From an uncultured bacterium (GTDB taxonomy: Bacteria; Planctomycetota; Uabimicrobiia; Uabimicrobiales; JABWCH01), in the NCBI GenBank assembly GCA_938003875.1, contig CALKWO010000202.1:3043-67042 (forward strand): DNA of 64,000 nucleotides. The letters run 5' to 3'. The number at the start of each line of letters is the position of its first letter. Position 1 is the stretch's first letter. The notes under the pieces were generated by a model. That model saw only the letters and a program-made list of their open reading frames with translations. It made no database searches and had not been told where the DNA came from. A program made the position numbers and the translations under genes. Of this stretch, positions 54,901-63,759 are shown in pieces.

Positions 54901-54954
54901 AGAGGTTCGCATAATACATGTTATGGTCAAAATGCTGTTGAAGATATGTCGCAA

Positions 54955-55004
54955 CCGCAAAATGGAGCAGATGCTATTTTATAGCTCTACTCATTTTTCA
55001 CAGG
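54955..55004 (+). repeat. 50-bp hairpin repeat, copy D
   Basis: Begins CCGCAAAATGGAGCAG and ends CACAGG. Lower stem GCAAAAT/ATTTTTC with one mismatch, inner stem TGCTAT/ATAGCT. It lies 92 bases before pheS ATG 55096, in the leader, in the same orientation as copy A. Confidence 0.8.
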
Positions 55005-55095
55005 TTTATTTTGACTATTACAGGTTTTCATAATACAATTGTTTTTTTCCCAAAATAATGCGTTGGATACCTGTGCAACAGAAAGTAAAAGAATT

Positions 55096-56679
55096 ATGAC
55101 AGTTGAAATCAGAGAAGATCAAAAAAGACTTTACCAGATTCTATGGGAAAGCAAAGATTTTGTAGATTTCCATACTCTTCTCTATAAAACTAAAATGGAA
55201 CAGCCTATGGCCATGGGAACCATCACCAATGGACAAGACAATGGCTGGCTAGAAGTCCAGGAAGTTTTGCGCGAAGAGGTCGTTTGTGAAAAAGATTTAG
55301 AGAAAATCCTCCAGGAAGGAATCCCAGAGCGTCGTTTTTTGGGCCTGTTGAACCAGCATTCTCCTATTTCTATGAAGGAAGCAGCAGGAAAAGCTAATGA
55401 CATGGGGCTTAAGATCAATGAGATCATCAAATGGGGCAGTCTGAGGGGCTGGATGGAAAAACAGAAAGGCGATCTTGTCATTACAGAGCTAGGCAAAGCC
55501 TCTATCCAGGAAGAAGACGACGATGAAAAAGCCTTAAAAATATGCCTGGATACTAAAAAACAGAAAGAAATCCAAAAAGAATACGAGAATGGCTTACGGC
55601 TTTCTCCCTGCTTTTTCCTTCATGAATTTCAGGAACTAGGATTCGATAGTGATAGAATCAAGATGCTCCTCAAGAATCGTCCTGAGCTAGCAAAGATCAA
55701 AGAAAGAACCATACGCAAAATCCGACTCACAGATAAAGGCAGAGAGGTCATTCCTACCCTGAGAGTCAAAGAGGAAGAAAAAAACCAGCTCACATCTCAG
55801 GACATTGTTTCTGGCGAATGGAAAAATATACGTTTGCGTTCTTATGATGTCAAGCTTGCAGCCCAGGCTGTTTATCCTAAAAAATGCCATCCCTTGCAAA
55901 AAATTATCCAGGAAAGCCGTAAAGCTTTCTTGCAGATGGGATTTGAAGAAATGGTTTCCGCTCAGGTAGAGCTTGGATTCTGGGATTTCGATGCCCTCTT
56001 CCAACCCCAGGATCATCCTTCCAGAGATATGCAGGATACCTTCTATCTGAAAAGACCAGATAAGGGTACTTTGCCAGCAGATAGCGATATTGTAGAAAAA
56101 GTGCGCAGAACCCATGAAAATGGAGGTGATACTGGCTCTATAGGATGGGGCTATCGCTGGGATGAAAATGAAGCTCGCAAAATGGTTCTTCGTACCCATA
56201 CTACAGCGACTTCCATCCATTCGATTGCAGACAATCCTAATCCACCACGCAAGCTTTTTTGTGTAGGTCGGGTATTCCGCAATGAAACGATCAGTTTCAA
56301 GCATCTACCCGAATTTCATCAGGTAGATGGCATTGTCATAGATAAAGATGCTTCGTTTACCTGCTTATTGGGTACACTTCAGGAATTCTATAAAAATATG
56401 GGATTCTCCAAGATGAAGTTTAAACCTGCGTTTTTCCCTTATACTGAGCCTTCGGCTGAAGTGTATGTATGGATGGAAAGCAAAAAATGCTGGATCGAAT
56501 TAGGCGGTTCTGGAATTTTTAGACCCGAAGTGACACTTCCTTTTGGTTGCAAAGTTCCTGTAATGGCCTGGGGACTTGGATTGGAACGTCTCGCAATGAT
56601 ACGCTATGGAATCAGTGATATACGTACATTGTATGGTTCTGATCTGGATTGGTTACAGGAGGTACGATTGTGCCAGTAA
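55096..56679 (+). CDS. pheS: Phenylalanyl-tRNA synthetase alpha subunit, archaeal type
   Basis: 527 residues, the length of the archaeal/eukaryotic type rather than the ~340 of typical bacterial PheS. N-terminal winged-helix-like repeats (about 60-260) bind tRNA. The class II catalytic core follows: motif 2 F-R-N-E-T-I-S-F-K-H-L-P-E-F-H-Q-V-D-G; then W-I-E-L-G-G-S-G-I-F-R-P-E-V; motif 3 G-L-G-L-E-R-L-A-M-I-R-Y. It charges tRNA-Phe as an alpha2-beta2 enzyme with PheT. ATG 55096 is chosen over an upstream TTG frame because the latter runs back toward the hairpin repeat. SD is weak. It overlaps pheT by ten bases. Confidence 0.93.
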   Translation: MTVEIREDQKRLYQILWESKDFVDFHTLLYKTKMEQPMAMGTITNGQDNGWLEVQEVLREEVVCEKDLEKILQEGIPERRFLGLLNQHSPISMKEAAGKANDMGLKINEIIKWGSLRGWMEKQKGDLVITELGKASIQEEDDDEKALKICLDTKKQKEIQKEYENGLRLSPCFFLHEFQELGFDSDRIKMLLKNRPELAKIKERTIRKIRLTDKGREVIPTLRVKEEEKNQLTSQDIVSGEWKNIRLRSYDVKLAAQAVYPKKCHPLQKIIQESRKAFLQMGFEEMVSAQVELGFWDFDALFQPQDHPSRDMQDTFYLKRPDKGTLPADSDIVEKVRRTHENGGDTGSIGWGYRWDENEARKMVLRTHTTATSIHSIADNPNPPRKLFCVGRVFRNETISFKHLPEFHQVDGIVIDKDASFTCLLGTLQEFYKNMGFSKMKFKPAFFPYTEPSAEVYVWMESKKCWIELGGSGIFRPEVTLPFGCKVPVMAWGLGLERLAMIRYGISDIRTLYGSDLDWLQEVRLCQ

Positions 56680-58460
56680 TTGGAATTTCCGTAAAACAAC
56701 TCAACACTCTCTTGGGGCGTACTCTTTCCCCTGAAACCCTTGTGGAAACTCTCGAAAGACTCGGATGCGACCTGGAGGGAATAGCACAGAACGTTTTTTA
56801 TTCCTGCCCGAAATGCGGGGTTCTTGCAGAAAAACTGGAAAATGAAGAACCTGCCAGCCGTTGTGCAACTTGTGGTTATGAAAGCGAAACACCTTTTGAA
56901 TCAGCAGGACAAGATCAGGTAATTCGCCTGGATCTCTTACCCGCTCGTCCCGATCTTTTCGATGCAGGCGGTCTGGCAAGAGCTATCAAGGGGTATCTGG
57001 AGATCGAAACAGGACTTCCTGAATATGCAGTCTTGCCTCCTGAAATAGAAGTCACAGTAGATGCCAGGTTAGCACAAGAAGAAAGCTATCGTCCTTTTAT
57101 CGCATGTGCAGTAGTCACCATGCCAGAAATAGACTCTGTCATGCTGAGAACCCTGATGAAATTGCAGGAAAGCTTGCATTGGGGTATTGGACGAGATCGC
57201 AAACTCTCTTCCATAGGTGTGTATGATCTTTCTACCATAACTCCGCCTATCCGCTATACTGCGGTAGAACCAGAATCCATGCAATTCCATGCTCTGGGAA
57301 AAGGCGATGCACTCATGACACCTGCACAAGTTCTTAAAGATCATCCTAAGGGCGTTGCATACGCTCATCTTTTGGAACACTTAAAGGCATATCCCGTTCT
57401 TATAGATTCCAAAGGCCAGGTACTTTCCATGCCTCCCATCATCAATAGCGATGAGACAAAGGTAAAAATAGGAAGCACCCGTCTGTTTATCGATGTTACG
57501 GGAATCACACCTGGCGATGTGCAAAAAGCCTTGAAGACACTCGTCACTTCTCTCATAGAAATGGGAGGAAAAGCTCAGGCCGTAACCATAAGCGATAGCA
57601 AAGGCAAAATTGTGACCCCAGACCTGACACCAGGCAAGATTTCCATCAATCTTCCCGCAGCGGAACGATGGTTAGGCCTCAAGTTTACAAACGAAGAAGC
57701 AAAAAACTATCTTGGAAGAATGCGTTTTTCTGTAAAAGGCGATGCTCCCGATTATCAATTGGGCTATCCTGCCTTCCGTACAGACATGAAGCATGAAGTA
57801 GATGTCTTTGAAGACCTTGCTATAGCCTACGGCTACCATCGTATGCCTTTGCCTCTTGTTCAAAGCATGACGATTGGGAAAGAAAGGCCAGAAGAAAAGA
57901 TTGCCAATGTAGCTCGTTCTATCATGCTAGGCCTTGGTTTCGATGAAATCTTCTCGCTGGTCATTACAACGCAGGAAAACCATTTCCAAAAAATGCGCTG
58001 TGAGCCTGGAAAAGATCATGCTATTATTCTCAACCCCAAGACAGCAGAATACAATATCGTAAGGGCTCACCTCATGAGTGGACTTTTAGAAGCCCTGACG
58101 AAGAATCGTATAAAGCCTCTGCCACAAAGGTATTTTGAGCTAGGAAACATCGTTCTCATGGATGAAACCAACTACAACAAGGCCAGAGAAGAAAGACATC
58201 TTGGATTTGCCGTTATGGGAGAAAACATGGGCTATGCATACGGGCGTTCCATTGTAGACTCTGCTATGCGCGAACTAGGCATCACAGGCGAATACCAGGC
58301 ACTGGAGCATCCTTCTTTCATACAGGGGAGAGCTGCAAAGGTCGCTCTGTCCAATGATCTTAGTGGCTGGATAGGAGAAGTTCATCCAGAAGTTTTACAG
58401 AATTTTTCCTTGACTTGCCCTGTTGTCCTCGGCGAAATCGCCCTTGCCAGGGTAGTATAA
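56670..58460 (+). CDS. pheT: Phenylalanyl-tRNA synthetase beta subunit, archaeal type with zinc ribbon
   Basis: 596 residues, archaeal-type length (bacterial PheT is about 800) and without the N-terminal tRNA-binding EMAP-like domain. GTG 56670 has a perfect AGGAGG seven bases upstream. The N-terminus (P-V-I-G-I-S-V-K-Q-L-N-T-L-L-G) is followed by a four-Cys insertion, C-P-K-C-G and C-A-T-C-G (about 42-75), a zinc ribbon I do not expect in this subunit. Then come the B3/4 editing region (about 110-270), B5 (I-S-I-N-L-P-A-A-E-R-W-L-G) and the catalytic-like core ending near P-L-P-Q-R-Y-F-E-L-G-N. Genes are coupled to pheS by overlap. Confidence 0.93.
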   Translation: MPVIGISVKQLNTLLGRTLSPETLVETLERLGCDLEGIAQNVFYSCPKCGVLAEKLENEEPASRCATCGYESETPFESAGQDQVIRLDLLPARPDLFDAGGLARAIKGYLEIETGLPEYAVLPPEIEVTVDARLAQEESYRPFIACAVVTMPEIDSVMLRTLMKLQESLHWGIGRDRKLSSIGVYDLSTITPPIRYTAVEPESMQFHALGKGDALMTPAQVLKDHPKGVAYAHLLEHLKAYPVLIDSKGQVLSMPPIINSDETKVKIGSTRLFIDVTGITPGDVQKALKTLVTSLIEMGGKAQAVTISDSKGKIVTPDLTPGKISINLPAAERWLGLKFTNEEAKNYLGRMRFSVKGDAPDYQLGYPAFRTDMKHEVDVFEDLAIAYGYHRMPLPLVQSMTIGKERPEEKIANVARSIMLGLGFDEIFSLVITTQENHFQKMRCEPGKDHAIILNPKTAEYNIVRAHLMSGLLEALTKNRIKPLPQRYFELGNIVLMDETNYNKAREERHLGFAVMGENMGYAYGRSIVDSAMRELGITGEYQALEHPSFIQGRAAKVALSNDLSGWIGEVHPEVLQNFSLTCPVVLGEIALARVV

Positions 58461-58504
58461 ACCTATCATATGCATTAAGCAATAATAACTTACATAGCAA
58501 TGAT

Positions 58505-58610
58505 TTGTAGCCGCAGGGTTGCGCCGAAAATGACCACCTATTCGGAAAAAAACGACCTTCAGCGCAATCCCTGCGTCTTTTGACAATAGAGACTAACGGA
58601 GCGGCTACAA
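58505..58610. repeat. TTGTAGCCGC-bounded palindrome with nested GCAGGG arms
   Basis: Outer arms TTGTAGCCGC (58505-58514) and GCGGCTACAA (58601-58610) are perfect inverted copies. Inner arms CGCAGGGTTGCGC (58512-58524) and GCGCAATCCCTGCG (58562-58575) are near-perfect. Related single arms occur at 35568, 38611 and 63694, and a diverged one at about 58625-58640 (CGTTGTAGCAACGCCCTGGG). Confidence 0.8.
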
Positions 58611-58664
58611 TCTTAATTTAACAGCGTTGTAGCAACGCCCTGGGAAATAGAAAAGCAAAAATAA

Positions 58665-60476
58665 ATGCACTTTCACATAGACGATTATTACGACAATGAA
58701 GAAAATGAACATAAAATAGAATTAGAAAATAGCAAAATTTTCCGAAGACTCTTGCCCTATCTCTCCAAGCACTGGAAATCCATTCTATTCAGCCTCTCTT
58801 TAATGGGGATCATCGTTGCTATCAATATATCGCTTCCTTTGATACTTAAAGAAATCATAGATAGAGATATTCCTTCAGGCAGATTTAAGAATATCCTTTT
58901 CAGCTCTGTGCTATATCTCTTCTTTTTTCTTCTGAGCAATAGTCTTTCTATTCTGCAAGGTTTAAGCATCACCAAAGTAGGTTATGAGATTGTCAGCCAG
59001 ATCAAAGCAGATATTTTCGATCATATTCTCAGCCAGTCTCTAGCTTTTTTTCATTCACAAGCACCAGGCAAATTGATTGCTAGAGTGGAGAGCGATACAG
59101 AAACTTTAAACCAATTGTTTTCTAATATCTCTCTGGATATTTTTAGGACTATCATCACTTTTTTCGCTATCATTATAATTCTATTTCTTAATGATTATAA
59201 GCTATCTTGTATCATCTTATCGATTATTTTTTGTATCTGCATCAGCAACTATTTTGTAATAAAATACTTAAAAAAACTTTACCTGGAATGCAGAAGGCTG
59301 TTTTCTAAAATATTGGGATTTGTGACAGAGTATATCCAGAGCATCACCACGATACAAATTTTTTCTTACGAAGAAAGTATAAAAAAAAGGCTTTATGAGA
59401 AAAGTATGGAAAGATGCAATCTGGAAGCTAAAGTTTCTCTCATTCATTATGGATTGTATCATAGCATTTTTACTTTAGGGGAAATCCTGTCAGTTGCCAT
59501 TGTTTTTTTTGTAGGTGGAAAGAACGTATTAGCAGGCATCATGACCATTGGTGGCTTTATTATGTTCGTCGAATATGTCAAGCGAATTTATGGGCCTATG
59601 CGAGAATTCAGCGAATTTGTCAGCATCATTCAGCGTTCTTTTGTAAGTGCAGGAAGGCTTTTTAGCATTCTGGACAGAAAGCCTGACATACTTGATCCTG
59701 AAAATCCTGTTTCTATTGTAGGCAAAGCGGAAACTCTGGAATTTAAAGATGTTTCCTTTGCCTATAAAAAAGACACTTTGGCTCTCCAAAAAGTATCTTT
59801 TAGTATGAAGCAAGGAGATGTAGTTGCGCTGGTTGGCCCAAGTGGTGCAGGAAAATCTACCATCGCTAACTTAATCATGAGATTCTATGATCCCCTGGAA
59901 GGAGAAATAGCCTTAAACCAGATACCTATAGGGAGATTTTCTATACAAGCACTCAGGTCTAAGCTGGCCCTCGTTCTCCAGGAAGTTTACCTTTTTCCAG
60001 GTACTATTATGGAAAATCTGAAGCTTTTGAATGATGAAATTTCCGATGAAAAGGCTATACAAGCAGCAAAGCTCGTAAATGCCCATTCTTTCATCGAGCA
60101 TCTTCCGCAAAAATACAATACTATGCTTACAGAAAGAGGAGAAAATCTGTCTCTTGGAGAGAGGCAACTGCTTTCCTTTGCAAGGGCTATGGTACTAGAC
60201 CCTGAAATCATAATCCTGGATGAGGCTACAAGTTCTGTTGATCCTGTTACAGAAAAATGGATACAGCAGGGGATGAAAGCCATGCTGGAAGGACGTATGG
60301 CTCTGGTAATCGCCCATCGCCTTTCTACCATATCTCATGCAAACAAAATCATTGTTTTAGAAAAAGGGCTGAAGATAGAAGAAGGCACTCATGAAGACTT
60401 GCTCAGGGCAAATGGTCTATACAAAAAGTTATACGAGCTACAGACAAACAGAGAGATTATTTCCCTTGAAAAATAA
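58665..60476 (+). CDS. ABC exporter (fused membrane and ATPase domains)
   Basis: 603 residues. Six membrane helices (about 38-330) of the type I exporter fold, then the ATPase domain: Walker A GPSGAGKST (about 391-399), signature L-S-L-G-E-R-Q (about 496), Walker B I-I-I-L-D-E-A-T-S-S-V-D, H-loop I-A-H-R-L-S-T. The layout is that of MsbA/LmrA-type half transporters that export lipids, drugs or peptides as dimers. The N-terminal ~30 residues are acidic and His/Asp/Asn-rich (H-I-D-D-Y-Y-D-N). SD is weak. It could export the NRPS product, but it is 33 kb away, so this is only a possibility. Confidence 0.93.
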   Translation: MHFHIDDYYDNEENEHKIELENSKIFRRLLPYLSKHWKSILFSLSLMGIIVAINISLPLILKEIIDRDIPSGRFKNILFSSVLYLFFFLLSNSLSILQGLSITKVGYEIVSQIKADIFDHILSQSLAFFHSQAPGKLIARVESDTETLNQLFSNISLDIFRTIITFFAIIIILFLNDYKLSCIILSIIFCICISNYFVIKYLKKLYLECRRLFSKILGFVTEYIQSITTIQIFSYEESIKKRLYEKSMERCNLEAKVSLIHYGLYHSIFTLGEILSVAIVFFVGGKNVLAGIMTIGGFIMFVEYVKRIYGPMREFSEFVSIIQRSFVSAGRLFSILDRKPDILDPENPVSIVGKAETLEFKDVSFAYKKDTLALQKVSFSMKQGDVVALVGPSGAGKSTIANLIMRFYDPLEGEIALNQIPIGRFSIQALRSKLALVLQEVYLFPGTIMENLKLLNDEISDEKAIQAAKLVNAHSFIEHLPQKYNTMLTERGENLSLGERQLLSFARAMVLDPEIIILDEATSSVDPVTEKWIQQGMKAMLEGRMALVIAHRLSTISHANKIIVLEKGLKIEEGTHEDLLRANGLYKKLYELQTNREIISLEK

Positions 60477-60573
60477 TGGGGATTGTGTTATTTTGACGAT
60501 GTTTATCTTTGGTTTAAAAGCGAAAAACTCTCTGTACTCTATTCGTTTTGTTTTTTTTGAAAGGCAGTATAGA

Positions 60574-63500
60574 ATGGCAAATATTTCTGCAAACCAGATT
60601 ACATCTATTCTCCAGGCATCAGGGATGGTGTCGTCCAGGATGATGGACGACATCAGTAATCTTATTCTGAATACTAAAGAAAACAATCTGATACAAGAAT
60701 TGGTTTCGTCTAATCTTCTTACAGCAGAATGCCTGCACTACATGCAATCTATGCTTGGTGCTTTGGAAAAAAATTTTACCCTTTCAGAAGAAACAAAGTA
60801 TCAAGACGCTCTCAAAGCCAAGAGTCAAGAAGTTTCCTCTTTCATGCTCTCGGAAGAAAGAAAAAAAGATATTCTTTTTGCCTGCCAGGCTTTATCGGAA
60901 AATCTTTGTAAACTGGAAGATGTGAACCAATGCTTTTTAGAGCAATCTGAACTCAAAAACAGCAGCACCCCAAATAAAAATTTGCTCATCGGTCAGATTA
61001 TGGTGAAAAATCACTATATTCCCGTGGATCGCTTCGTAAAAATTCATCGGGAAATAGAAAAAAAGCTAAAAGAAACAGGATGGGATGATCTGATTTCCAA
61101 AGAAAAAAAGTGGAAGATTGCTTTCAAAGATGGTGCAGTTAGATTGGTAGAAGGATACATTCCCGAAAAATTTGGACCCTATCGCATTCTGGAAGAAGTC
61201 GCTAGAGGGGGGATGGGGGTTGTCTACAAGGCATGGGATGCTAAATTAAAAAGGCCTGTTGCCCTCAAAGTGCTGAAAGCATGGGAAAATGCTCCTCTCG
61301 AAGAAACACAGCGTTTTCACAGAGAAGCACGCCTCGCTGCAAGGCTTACTCATCCGAATATCGTTACTATATACGATGCTGGAAATGAAAATGGGGTTCC
61401 CTATTTTACGATGGATTTTGTAGAAGGGCAGACACTCTCTGAATATCTCAAAAAAAGCACATCTCAGTTAAGAGAAAAACTGAATATCATAAGAGAAATT
61501 GCCCTGGCCCTTGACTATGCTCATAGTCAAGGGGTAATCCATCGTGATGTCAAACCAGGAAATATTATTCTGGATGTAAACAAGCATGCTTTGCTTACCG
61601 ATTTTGGTCTGGCAAAAGGCACAAATAGCATGGACAGTCGTCGGCTTACCAAGAGTGGCGAAGCCATTGGAACCCCATCGTATATGTCTCCTGAGCAGGC
61701 CAAGGGAAGTGCTAACCTGGATGCGCGAAGCGATATTTATTCCCTGGGTGCTGTTCTTTATGAAGTCCTTGCAGGAAGCCCACCTTTTGAAGGGAATACA
61801 GTAGGTGCAGTGATTTCTGCTGTTATATCCCAGGAACCTATACCGCCTGGAAAGCTCAAGCCTGGCTTGCATCCTGACATAGAAACCATTTGCCTCAAAG
61901 CCATGGCAAAAGACCCTGACTATCGCTATCAGACTGCAAAGGAGATGGCCGATGATATAGATAGTTTTCTTTATGGTGAAGGAATCAAGGCAAAGCCAGT
62001 CAATTTTGCCAAAAAAGTTTGGAAAAGGATACGCCGCAATTCTGCGTTGATTCTGAGTATAACAAGCTTTGCTATTTTCTTTTTCTCTTTCATCGGGGCT
62101 GTTTATATCAAAGAATATTTTGTATCTAAAAAAGCAAAAGAAAACTACAAGATTGGCATGCAATGGCTGGAAAAACAAAATTATTTTTCTGCACTATCCT
62201 TTTTTAAAGAAGCTTCTCATGACAGGGAAATACATCAGACTATCCAGAAAACCCTCTCTTCTTTGGTATCCAAGCATATAGAAGAAGGAACAAATCTTTT
62301 TATAAAATATCAAAAAGATAAAAAAAACACAGAAGATCAATATCAAGAAAAGTTAAAATTTTTCCAATCTATATCAGAGTACCAGGCGAAAAAAGACAGC
62401 CTTTGGGATATACAACGTTGTATTGATCTAAAAAAACAGAACCAAAGGAATATATTTCATGCTTCCCAGAATTTTTTACAAGCTATGCTATTAGAACCAT
62501 TCAACATGAGTGCATTTCAGGGAATCGCCCAGATACATTCCGAGATCATGGAAAAAGAGGAGAAAAATTTTCCATTTTCTTTTATAGAACTTCTTTCCCG
62601 TTTGAAACAAGAGAAAATATCTTCCTCGCAAGAAGGGGGTAAAATATTTATAGAATCTGCTCCTGAAAAAAGCAGCGTATATCTCTTTGCAATACAAGAT
62701 CTATGCTTGCAAAAAATGGCAATACCTTATACATGGATAGAAAAAATTCCTGAAGGGAAAGAGAAAGAAGCGAATTTCTTAGAATCCCTTGCCATGCAGG
62801 AGTTGAACCCAAACAGCTATCTGGGGCAAACGCCTTTGGAAACACCGCTCTTGCCTTCAGGCTATTATCTTATCGTTGTTGATGAAAAACAGCATATCCC
62901 CAAAAAAGTTTTGATAAAACTTTCTCCCAAAGAAAAGAAAAATATCAAGCTAAATCTCCTGGAAGAATCTCCATTACTCAAAGATTTTTCTTATGTCGAA
63001 ATTCCAGGCTCAGAGAAATACGACCATTATATTGGCATAACAGAGGTAACATGCGCCCAATATCAAAAATTTTTGAATGATCCTAATACTATACACCAAT
63101 ATAACCAATGGCAAAATGCAGGAAAGCTGGCATACATCCCCAGAATAAGGCAGAAAAAAATCTGGGAGTACAAAAGGGATGGCTTTGTCGCCAATGTAGA
63201 GCTTTCCTATCCTGTAACAGGAATATCCTGGGAAGATGCAAGCGAATATTGCCGATGGCTTACCCAAAAATCCAATAACACTGTCCTATACCGCCTCCCT
63301 ACATATCAAGAATGGCAATGGATAGCAGGAAATGTAGATAAAAGAGAATATACATGGGGAAACTTTTATGATATATTTTTCCTCTTACCAACTTTACAGA
63401 AAAAAATGCTAAAAGCCCATGAGACGAAATTTGATATAAGCCCTTATGGAATAAAGAATATGGGAGGGAATATCAGTGAATGGTGCCAGGATGATTTTCA

Positions 63501-63657
63501 AGGAGCCTACCTTTTTGCCATAGCCTGTGGTGGGAACTGGCAGTTGCCTTATCCTGAGTCTTTTAAGATTCAAAATATTATGGTTTACCCAAAATATTAC
63601 ACTGCAGAAGAAATAGGCTTTCGCGTTATGGCACTCGTTCCTAAAAATAAAGAATAA
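60574..63657 (+). CDS. Ser/Thr kinase fused to an FGE-sulfatase-type domain
   Basis: 1027 residues. N-terminal helical module (about 1-195) similar in style to that of the kinase at 38740. Kinase domain (203-467): ARGGMGVVY, Lys232, HRDVKPGN (Asp325), DFG (343-345), MSPEQA. One membrane helix at about 490-512, a coiled-coil/TPR-like region (515-700), a PEGA-like segment with L-P-S-G-Y-Y-L-I-V (about 765-800), and a C-terminal formylglycine-generating-enzyme-type domain (about 865-1020): Y-I-G-I-T-E-V-T-C-A-Q-Y, V-S-W-style G-I-S-W-E-D-A-S-E-Y-C-R-W-L, Y-R-L-P-T-Y-Q-E-W-Q-W-I, G-G-N-I-S-E-W-C. ATG 60574 has AAAGG upstream. The extracytoplasmic FGE-like domain probably senses ligands; the typical paired active-site Cys is not obvious. 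Confidence 0.92.
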   Translation: MANISANQITSILQASGMVSSRMMDDISNLILNTKENNLIQELVSSNLLTAECLHYMQSMLGALEKNFTLSEETKYQDALKAKSQEVSSFMLSEERKKDILFACQALSENLCKLEDVNQCFLEQSELKNSSTPNKNLLIGQIMVKNHYIPVDRFVKIHREIEKKLKETGWDDLISKEKKWKIAFKDGAVRLVEGYIPEKFGPYRILEEVARGGMGVVYKAWDAKLKRPVALKVLKAWENAPLEETQRFHREARLAARLTHPNIVTIYDAGNENGVPYFTMDFVEGQTLSEYLKKSTSQLREKLNIIREIALALDYAHSQGVIHRDVKPGNIILDVNKHALLTDFGLAKGTNSMDSRRLTKSGEAIGTPSYMSPEQAKGSANLDARSDIYSLGAVLYEVLAGSPPFEGNTVGAVISAVISQEPIPPGKLKPGLHPDIETICLKAMAKDPDYRYQTAKEMADDIDSFLYGEGIKAKPVNFAKKVWKRIRRNSALILSITSFAIFFFSFIGAVYIKEYFVSKKAKENYKIGMQWLEKQNYFSALSFFKEASHDREIHQTIQKTLSSLVSKHIEEGTNLFIKYQKDKKNTEDQYQEKLKFFQSISEYQAKKDSLWDIQRCIDLKKQNQRNIFHASQNFLQAMLLEPFNMSAFQGIAQIHSEIMEKEEKNFPFSFIELLSRLKQEKISSSQEGGKIFIESAPEKSSVYLFAIQDLCLQKMAIPYTWIEKIPEGKEKEANFLESLAMQELNPNSYLGQTPLETPLLPSGYYLIVVDEKQHIPKKVLIKLSPKEKKNIKLNLLEESPLLKDFSYVEIPGSEKYDHYIGITEVTCAQYQKFLNDPNTIHQYNQWQNAGKLAYIPRIRQKKIWEYKRDGFVANVELSYPVTGISWEDASEYCRWLTQKSNNTVLYRLPTYQEWQWIAGNVDKREYTWGNFYDIFFLLPTLQKKMLKAHETKFDISPYGIKNMGGNISEWCQDDFQGAYLFAIACGGNWQLPYPESFKIQNIMVYPKYYTAEEIGFRVMALVPKNKE

Positions 63658-63668
63658 CGGATTGTGGC

Positions 63669-63736
63669 CCAGTTAAAGGGTATTGACCAAAAACGCAGGG
63701 ATTGCGCTGGTGATTTGGTAAATATCCTTTAACTGG
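63669..63736. repeat. CCAGTTAAAGGGTATT palindrome enclosing a GCAGGG arm
   Basis: CCAGTTAAAGGGTATT (63669-63684) and AATATCCTTTAACTGG (63721-63736) are inverted copies with one mismatch. They enclose CGCAGGGATTGCGCTG (63694-63709), identical to the word at 35568. No gene is seen from 63658 to the window end. Confidence 0.75.
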
Positions 63737-63759
63737 CGTATTTAATGGTTAGGGGAACG

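Noticed and set aside
54806..55033. 75-residue open frame before pheS
   Set aside because: It spans the promoter and hairpin copy D and has no SD or recognisable protein features.
54907..55095. T-box or leader-peptide attenuator for pheST
   Set aside because: No Phe-rich leader peptide, T-box sequence or terminator/antiterminator pair is visible; the only structure is the dispersed hairpin repeat.
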